NCBI GenBank assembly: GCA_963842455.1
Contig: CAWJHE010000008.1
Location: 1 to 64,000, forward strand
Direction of reading: 5' to 3'
DNA: 64,000 bases
Source of the DNA: CAWJHE01 sp963842455
Lineage (GTDB): Bacteria; Chloroflexota; Anaerolineae; Anaerolineales; UBA4823
Positions within the stretch are counted from its first letter, which is position 1; each line of letters opens with the position of its first letter. The notes beneath the pieces were generated by a model. It saw only the letters and a list, made by a program, of their open reading frames with translations. It was not told the origin of the DNA and ran no database searches. Positions 57,867 through 64,000 of the stretch are shown here, piece after piece. The translations under genes and the position numbers were made by a program.

Positions 57867-57898
57867 AAAACAGGGCAGAGTTTTTTCTGCCCTGTTTT
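57867..57898 (+). terminator. Intrinsic terminator after greA
   Basis: aaaacagggcaga (57867-57879) pairs with tctgccctgtttt (57886-57898), then a T-run. It also lies downstream of the converging membrane-protein gene, whose message would see the A-run as U on its side. Confidence 0.92.
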
Positions 57899-57924
57899 TT
57901 ATTTCTAAAAGATATCCAAAAAGA

Positions 57925-58995
57925 TTAGATTTGTTCTTTTGGCCAAACAGCCAATTCAATCAGGAAGGTCTTGAAAAAGCTTCGCTCTGGTAGCGCTCCA
58001 TCACCATATTCCATATCAACAACCCGGGCAACTAGCTGGAGCGTCTGGGTATCCAGGATCACTTCGCCACCTTCTTGGACCAAAGCCAGCTCACCTTTTG
58101 GTTGTAACTTTTGGCGAGTGGCGACATCATGGAATGCATTATCGCTCATTAATACGGTTGTTACTGTCTGGATGTCGTTCTTGTCAAAAAGCCAGACTTC
58201 AAAAGCAGTAACCTTCTTCGGGTCGCCAACACCGATGGTCTCCGAGATGCCCACCCCGCACTCGCCTAGAAATTCGCCAGTGGCTGAATCGATACTAAAT
58301 GAGTCATCAAAAAGATCGTCGCCTAAATGATACGAAGCCATAAATTGAGCGATGGGTGGTTCATTGCCTGAAGAAGAATAATCTGTATAACTTGCCTGCC
58401 GGCGTGCTTCGTCTGCCTGCATGGCTGCTGTGGGTTCTCCACCAGGAGCAAAACGGTTTCGCAGAAAGAAATAGTATACTGCTGCGCCAATGGCTGCCAG
58501 GGCTACCAGGCACAACAAAACCACTAACAGCGTTGAAAAGCCTCCACCTTTTTCTTCATCGACGGGTGCTGGCTCTTCGGCTGGTGGTGTTCCGGATTCC
58601 GGAACTGGAACAACCGGAGACTCAGTGGTTGGCTCACCGGGCAGATTTGCTTGAGGTTGAGTCATTAAAACTGAGCTGCTAAAAGCATTAATAATATCGG
58701 GGTTCAAATCACCAGGGGCGGCAGTAATATCCGCCAGGGCTTGCTTGGCATCTTCCCCCAAAGCATCATACCGCGCAACGGCTTTCGAAATATCTCCATT
58801 ATAGCCATAGGCTTCAATTGCCTGGCGCAAAAAACTAACCTTCTCTGGGTATTGCAGATGTTGAGGACTTGCATCCACCCATTTAACTGGCCAAAGCCAC
58901 CAGCCTAAAACCACCAACCCCAGGAACAAGCCGACCACCAGGCCAGCTACACCCAGAGCAATCGGGTTTTTAGAAATTCCACGGAATTTTTCCAT
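57925..58995 (-). CDS. Two-helix membrane protein, function unknown
   Basis: About 356 residues. ATG at 58995 follows aggga. One helix lies near the N-terminus (about 13-36, LGVAGLVVGLFLGLVVLGWWLW) and another in the middle (about 155-178, LLVVLLCLVALAAIGAAVYYFFL), with a Pro/Glu-rich segment between. The N-terminal outside part is helical (YPEKVSFLRQAIEAYGYNGD). The C-terminal cytoplasmic part is beta-rich (GISETIGVGDPKKVTAFEVWLFDKNDI). I recognise no family. The layout fits a conserved envelope protein near housekeeping genes. Confidence 0.75.
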   Translation of the reverse strand: MEKFRGISKNPIALGVAGLVVGLFLGLVVLGWWLWPVKWVDASPQHLQYPEKVSFLRQAIEAYGYNGDISKAVARYDALGEDAKQALADITAAPGDLNPDIINAFSSSVLMTQPQANLPGEPTTESPVVPVPESGTPPAEEPAPVDEEKGGGFSTLLVVLLCLVALAAIGAAVYYFFLRNRFAPGGEPTAAMQADEARRQASYTDYSSSGNEPPIAQFMASYHLGDDLFDDSFSIDSATGEFLGECGVGISETIGVGDPKKVTAFEVWLFDKNDIQTVTTVLMSDNAFHDVATRQKLQPKGELALVQEGGEVILDTQTLQLVARVVDMEYGDGALPERSFFKTFLIELAVWPKEQI

Positions 58996-59220
58996 CTCGA
59001 ATCTCCCTGTAAAGTATGATCCTATCAAGGATAAAGCCAATTGCACAAGATTTTGATTCGGTGAATCCAAAATAATCGACTACATGTTCTAATTTTAGAC
59101 CAAAGTCACAAAATTTGCAACATTTTCAAATCTATACATACAACCTTGTAAAGAATGCGTCGACATACTCACATGCATCATTGTCCACAATGGTGCAAGG
59201 TTCATGCCGCATCAACATTC

Positions 59221-61528
59221 TCACTCACTTCTTCTACAGAAACCTGTTCCAATAAGAAATCTTTCTTCACATTGTGTACATTGTGCGTTGCGTTTATCCG
59301 CTACCACTAGCAATCCACCACATGCCGGGCAAGGGCTGGGGAGAGGCAATTTCCAGGAAGTAAAATCACATTCCGGATAATTTGCACAACCGTAGAAAAC
59401 TCGACCTTTGCGAGTTTTTCGCTCAACCAGGTCACCGCCATCTTTAGGGCAAGAAACGCCAATTTTCTGTAACATCGCTTCTGTATAGCGACATTCCGGG
59501 AAGTTGCTGCAACTGATAAATTTTCCATAACGCCCCCAACGAATGACGAGATCATGCCCACATTCCGGGCAAGCTCTCCCGATAGGTTCTGGACCCATAT
59601 TTTGCTCAGGTATACGCGATTCTGCCAGGGTTACTTTTTCTGCGAAGGGTTCATAAAATTCGCGCATAACCTTCACCCATTCCAATTCGCCTGCAGCAAT
59701 CCGATCGAGATCCTCCTCCATGGTAGCGGTGAAGCCAACATCCAATATATCCGGAAAATGCTCAATCAGAATATCGTTAACCAGGTAACCGGTCTCGGTT
59801 GGAAACAGGCGCGTAGCTTCGCGGGTGACATAGCCACGCTGTTGTAAAGTACCCAGGATCGGCGCATAAGTCGACGGCCGACCAATACCATTCTCCTCAA
59901 GAGTTCGAACCAAGGTAGCTTCAGAAAAACGCGGCGGCGGTTGTGTAAAATGCTGTTCGGGGATCAAGCAGATCAGGGTTCTGAATTTGCCCTTCAAGCA
60001 AACCAGGAGGAATTCGGGTTTCTTCATCTTCAACGGTCTTTTGATCCTCATCACGGCTTTCTTCATAAACAATCAAGAACCCCTGGAAGACCAGAGTCGA
60101 ACCGGATGCGCGCAACAGGTAAGTGTGATCCTTGCTTGTCCCGCTGATTTCCACAGAAATCGTATCATACAAAGCTGGGGACATCTGTGAGGAAACAAAG
60201 CGCTGCCAGATTAGCTGGTACAAACGATATTGATCACGGGTCAGGAATTCTTTTATCCCATTGGGTTGGCGCAAAACAGAGGTGGGGCGAATTGCTTCAT
60301 GAGCTTCCTGTGCTCCGCGTGCCTTGGTTTTGTACTTGGGAGGCTTTTCCGGTAAAAATTTTTGTCCATATCGTTCCAGGATAAACTGCTTGGCTTCTTC
60401 CTGCGCCATTTCCGAAATATTCGTGGAGTCGGTACGCATATAGGTGATCAAACCAATAGCCCCACCCGTCCCTGTGTCTATTCCCTCGTAGAGCTGTTGA
60501 GCTAAGGCCATGGTGCGTTTAGCAGTAAATCCCAGGCGCCGTGAAGCCTCTTGCTGTAATGTGCTGGTTGTGAACGGGGCAGCAGGCGCTCGTTTCCTGG
60601 GTTTTTGGACAATCGAGGTGATCACATATGCTGCCTGCTCCATATCAGCCAAAATGGGTTCTACCGTCTCATCACGATCCAAAGCTGGCTCAACCCCATC
60701 AATGCGAGAAAGTTTCGCCATATAGCTTTTTTCTCCCTGTTCTGGCTGCAATTCTGCTTCGATACTCCAATATTCTACTGGCTCAAAAGCATCAATTTCT
60801 CGTTCACGCTCCACTATTAAGCGTAAGGCTACTGATTGCACACGTCCAGCTGAAAGACGGCTACGGACTTTACGCCATAATAATGGACTCAGGTTATAAC
60901 CTACCAGACGATCCAGGACACGCCGCGCTTGTTGGGCATTCACCAGGTTCATATCTATATCTCGAGAATGCGAAAAAGCCTCCGCCACGGCAGGCTCGGT
61001 AATCTCATGAAAGACTACACGCTTGGTAATACCCGGGTCAATTTCAGCTGATTCCAACAAATGCCAGGCAATCGCTTCGCCCTCGCGGTCAGGGTCGGTT
61101 GCCAAAAACACCTCCGCCGATTTTTTTGCCAGGGCTTTTAGTTCCTTCACTACCGGTCGCTTTTCATTCGGTACCCTGTACTTCGGGGCAAAATCATTTT
61201 CTGTATCAACCGATAATTGAGAGCGTAACAAGTCACGCACATGCCCAACAGAGGCCTTGACGGTATATTCTTTGCCTAAGAATCGGCCAACTGTACGAGC
61301 TTTTGCCGGCGACTCAACGATTACCAGTTTCCCAGAGCGTTTTACTTCTCGAGGTTTCACTTCTGGCGGCGTTAGACTCTCGTGAGCAGGTGTTTTTCCC
61401 ATGCGATAGAGTTTTGTTCCACATTCCTGGCAAACTCCTTGTGTTGCTGGAGTTCCATTAGCAGTGAACACAGGTGTCGCCTGTGTTATCTCTCTTTTTG
61501 TTTTACACTTTACACAATATGCTTCCAA
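59221..61528 (-). CDS. topA: DNA topoisomerase I with N-terminal zinc ribbon (one frameshift)
   Basis: Type IA topoisomerase that relaxes negative supercoils, about 769 residues. TTG start at 61528 is supported by aggaga seven bases upstream. Residues 1-42 form a zinc ribbon (CVKC, CQEC), then Toprim (GKLVIVESPAKA, DPDREGEA) and the catalytic Tyr in TYMRTDSTNIS. The C-terminus has three zinc fingers (CPECG, CSNFPEC, CPKDGG, CANYPEC, CPACG, CTQC). A frame change near 59985 separates NPDLL from IPEQHFTQPPPRF. The gene is essential, so this break is almost surely an error in the sequence. Confidence 0.93.
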
Positions 61529-61558
61529 GGGATATTCTCCTGATCTAAAAAGTCCAAC

Positions 61559-62647
61559 TTATAAATACTCACGACCTTCTTGTTTCAAGTGGTTAACCAC
61601 CTGTCGCACACGTTGAGCCTGATCTTTATGACATACCAATAATACATCACCTGTATCTACCAGCACCAGATCATTGACCCCTATCGTGACTATCAACCGA
61701 TGTTCTTGATTTACATAAACCAAAGAACTTTTCGTATCTATGGCAATATGTTCGCCGCCCATTACAATATTACCATCGACATCGCCTTCCAAAACATCGA
61801 ACAGCGAATCCCAACTGCCTACGTCGCTCCATCCCAAACCACCTGCAGGGATAACCGCAACTTGTTGCGCACGTTCCATGATACCGTAATCAATCGTCTC
61901 AGGGATTAACCGGTTCCACTCATCCAGCAGAAGTTGCTGAGCGTTATCTTTTCCCAAAGAATCCTTAATCACACACAATGAGTGGTACAGTGCGGGCATC
62001 TGTTGCTTAAATTCCGCCATGATTGTTTCAACGCGCCAGACAAACATGCCAGAATTCCAGGCATGATCGCCCGAACCCAGCATTTCTCTAGCCTGCGCTT
62101 CATCAGGCTTCTCTTTAAATCGCAGGACTTTATACACCTGCAAATCGGTAAATTGTTCTAGCGCATCACCTTGCTGGATATATCCAAATCCGGTCGCTGG
62201 AAAAGTCGGTTCAATACCTAATGTCACCAGTATATCGGATATGGCTACACGGTATGCATCCGATAACAATTGACGGAAACGAGCCTCATCCTTAATAAAA
62301 TGGTCTGCGGTCAGAACCGCCATGACGGCCTTCGGATCAAGTTTTTCAATCACCACTGCTGCCAGACCCACAACAGAAGCCGTGCCACGGGCATGTGGCT
62401 CAATGATAAAATTCTCATAAGGAATTTCCGGGGATTGAGCACTCAATTCATCTGCCTGTTCTCGAACTGTGACAACAAAAATTTTTTCAGGCGGAAACAA
62501 TCCCTGCAATCTTTGGACAGAAGTCTGGAATAAAGTGCGCTCGTCAAAAAGACTAAGCATTTGCTTAGGTTTTGTTTTGCGTGAAAGCGGCCATAAGCGT
62601 GTTCCACCCCCACCGGCCATGATGACTGCATAATAATGATCTAACAT
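61559..62647 (-). CDS. manC: Mannose-1-phosphate guanylyltransferase
   Basis: Makes GDP-mannose from mannose-1-phosphate and GTP, 362 residues. VIMAGGGGTRLWPLSR is the nucleotide-binding signature, KPKQMLSL follows with the catalytic Lys, and FIIEPHARGTASVVGLAAV, LTADHFI, RFKEKPD, NSGMFVW and DYGIMERA are conserved. There is no isomerase domain, so it is the single-function form. ATG at 62647 follows ggaga. GDP-mannose feeds glycan or phosphatidylinositol mannoside synthesis; the lipid genes 8 kb away may use it. Confidence 0.92.
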   Translation of the reverse strand: MLDHYYAVIMAGGGGTRLWPLSRKTKPKQMLSLFDERTLFQTSVQRLQGLFPPEKIFVVTVREQADELSAQSPEIPYENFIIEPHARGTASVVGLAAVVIEKLDPKAVMAVLTADHFIKDEARFRQLLSDAYRVAISDILVTLGIEPTFPATGFGYIQQGDALEQFTDLQVYKVLRFKEKPDEAQAREMLGSGDHAWNSGMFVWRVETIMAEFKQQMPALYHSLCVIKDSLGKDNAQQLLLDEWNRLIPETIDYGIMERAQQVAVIPAGGLGWSDVGSWDSLFDVLEGDVDGNIVMGGEHIAIDTKSSLVYVNQEHRLIVTIGVNDLVLVDTGDVLLVCHKDQAQRVRQVVNHLKQEGREYL

Positions 62648-62687
62648 ATTTCTCCAAAAATTCTTCGCTAAAATCGGCTTTGACCTG

Positions 62688-63800
62688 TCATTCTACCAAA
62701 TAATCTTCACCAGCTTCAAACACTGCAATATAGCGCATACTGCCCACCTGCCGCACCATTCCTTTCAACTCCATCATAGTTAATGAAGATGAAACAATTT
62801 CCACCGGCAACCCAGATTGTAAACGTAGCTCATCAACATGCAAAGGCTCGCGACCCAGAAGAGAATATAGACGTGCTTCAGTTGCATCGGCTGGAAGTAC
62901 AGCTCTGGCTGCTTTGTAATCCTCCATCCGATCTAAGTTAAGCAATCCGAAAATCGTTTGAGGACCCAAATAAATATGTGCGCCTTCTTGGATGAGCTGA
63001 TTGGTGCCAATCGATTGTGGGGCATACAGGCTACCCGGCACAGCAAAGACTTCCCTACCTTGCTCAGCAGCAAAAGCTGCTGTGATCAAAGCACCACTCT
63101 TTGCGCCAGCCTCAACAATAATAACTGCCTTGGATAACCCGGAAATAATCCGATTCCTGGGAGGAAAATTTACTGCTTCCGGCATGCTGCCAGGTGGGTA
63201 ATCGCTAATCACCGCACCATTTAAGCTGATCCTTTCAGCCATCTTCCGGTGCTCTGGCGGATATATTTGGTCAACCCCGCTTCCCAAAACCGCCAATGTA
63301 CGCCCACCGGCATCCAGAGCAGCCTGATGAGCAGCAGCATCTACTCCACGCGCCAGACCGCTGACCACCGTAATACCCCTATTTGCCAGCTCAGTTGACA
63401 ATTCTTTGGTTACCTGACGGCCATATTGGGTGATCCTGCGAGTTCCAACAATCGCAACTGCCGGGTGATCAAACTCATTTATTTCACCCTGAACATAGAG
63501 AACTGGAGGGGATTGATCAATTTCTCTCAAGCTTCTTGGGTACTGTTCATCTTCCCAAGTAAGTATCTGGATTTCATTTTCAAGGATTGCACCCCATGTC
63601 TGATCCAACAATCCACCTTGTTTAATTAGCCACAAGTTGTCGATCAGCTTGGGGTGTAAGCCAGCCTCTTCCAGTTGTTTACGAGAAGCATGCCAGGCAT
63701 TGGTAGCATCTCCAAACGCATCTAAAAGACCACGCAAACGAATGGGACCAATGCCTTTAACCAGGTTAAATCCTACCCAATATTGTTTCCAATCTTCCAT
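62688..63800 (-). CDS. dprA: DNA processing protein DprA
   Basis: 370 residues. Helix-hairpin-helix-like N-terminus (KGIGPIRLRGLLDAFG), the Rossmann-type core with AIVGTRRITQYG, VSGLARGVDAAAH, AVLGSGVDQIYPPEH and FPPRNRIISGLS, and a C-terminal winged helix. DprA loads RecA on incoming single-stranded DNA during natural transformation. It precedes manC by 40 bases; the dprA-topA neighbourhood is common in bacteria. Confidence 0.95.
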   Translation of the reverse strand: MEDWKQYWVGFNLVKGIGPIRLRGLLDAFGDATNAWHASRKQLEEAGLHPKLIDNLWLIKQGGLLDQTWGAILENEIQILTWEDEQYPRSLREIDQSPPVLYVQGEINEFDHPAVAIVGTRRITQYGRQVTKELSTELANRGITVVSGLARGVDAAAHQAALDAGGRTLAVLGSGVDQIYPPEHRKMAERISLNGAVISDYPPGSMPEAVNFPPRNRIISGLSKAVIIVEAGAKSGALITAAFAAEQGREVFAVPGSLYAPQSIGTNQLIQEGAHIYLGPQTIFGLLNLDRMEDYKAARAVLPADATEARLYSLLGREPLHVDELRLQSGLPVEIVSSSLTMMELKGMVRQVGSMRYIAVFEAGEDYLVE

Positions 63801-63887
63801 GGTTATGATCTTATCTTTCAGTCAATCTGCACTAAGTCAGAAGGCCCTATAGATAGCGCCCGAGTTAGCAAAGCAATTGGAGCAAGG

Positions 63888-64000
63888 TTAATCAGGTAAC
63901 AAGCCAGGGATTAAATGCACAATCATACAACCTGTTTTTAGATCAATCTTCTGGACGACTTCATCAATAGCCGGTAGAAGAATTTCTTTCCCCAATTCGG
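63888..64000 (-). CDS. rimM: Ribosome maturation factor RimM, C-terminal end (partial)
   Basis: Only the last 36 codons are in the window. They read ELGKEILLPAIDEVVQKI, then DLKTGCMIVHLIPGLL and a TAA stop at 63888. This is the PRC-barrel end of RimM, which helps 30S subunit assembly. The match rests on a short stretch, but the IPAI..VV..ID....VHLIPGLL pattern is characteristic. It is 87 bases upstream of dprA on the same strand. Confidence 0.75.
   Translation of the reverse strand, partial: ELGKEILLPAIDEVVQKIDLKTGCMIVHLIPGLLPD

Noticed and set aside
59175..59196. Stem-loop after topA as terminator
   Set aside because: The stem has a mismatch and a very short loop, and no T-run follows on the minus strand; too weak to list.
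1..64000. tRNA, rRNA, transposase or integrase genes
   Set aside because: I looked for cloverleaf ends, rRNA-like conserved words and DDE or tyrosine recombinase motifs, and saw none.

Overview
The window reads as a chromosomal segment of a Chloroflexota bacterium, most likely class Anaerolineae. This is inferred, with no rRNA or tRNA gene in view. The reasons are a combination of traits I associate with that group: DUF5667 proteins next to an ECF sigma factor, a large SARP/BTAD-NB-ARC regulator, a sugar-type ABC binding lipoprotein with an EKxVEVEKEV linker, a GxxExxY protein, secreted proteins carrying a short (F/Y)xP(I/V/L)(I/V/M) tail, and a topA with an N-terminal zinc ribbon.

Region 1 (1-12 kb, minus strand) is a respiratory and secretory block. 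In transcription order it holds a secreted protein of the choice-of-anchor O type, an FG-GAP repeat protein, a cytochrome b/b6, a TAT-dependent Rieske protein, and three c-type cytochromes with 6, 12 and 21 CxxCH motifs (39 in total). I read it as a quinol:multiheme-cytochrome oxidoreductase that could pass electrons outward. This block carries many frameshifts, and so do single genes elsewhere, including the essential topA, so most are probably sequence errors.

Region 2 (12-15.2 kb, plus strand) is one regulator gene combining a SARP/BTAD head, NB-ARC ATPase, PAS and GGDEF. Immediately upstream lie five CGTGAAA-like heptamers at an exact 11-bp period, the classic layout of a SARP operator.

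Region 3 (15-24.3 kb) holds a GxxExxY gene flanked by inverted repeats, a class IV aminotransferase coupled to a CDF metal transporter, an ECF sigma factor followed by a DUF5667 protein with an Asp-rich repeat tail, a TPR protein, a lipoprotein, and a two-subunit class I fumarase. Region 4 (24.4-31 kb) holds secreted cohesin, dockerin and LysM proteins. Region 5 (31-35.5 kb) holds a histidine phosphatase, a GAF histidine kinase with a NarL-type regulator, and a 131-bp tandem repeat.

Region 6 (35.5-46.5 kb) is a ten-gene minus-strand operon: ABC binding lipoprotein, two permeases, SIS protein, PfkB kinase, EamA transporter, two amidohydrolases and a BtpA-like protein, converging on an Asp/Glu-type racemase. 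It looks like uptake and breakdown of a nitrogen-bearing glycoside or glycated compound. Region 7 (47-52 kb) has a lipoprotein cytochrome c, a secreted three-module protein, an M20 peptidase and an unknown gene. Region 8 (52-64 kb) is mostly housekeeping: M50-TPR protease, phospholipid genes, dgt, greA, topA, mannose-1-phosphate guanylyltransferase, dprA and the end of rimM.
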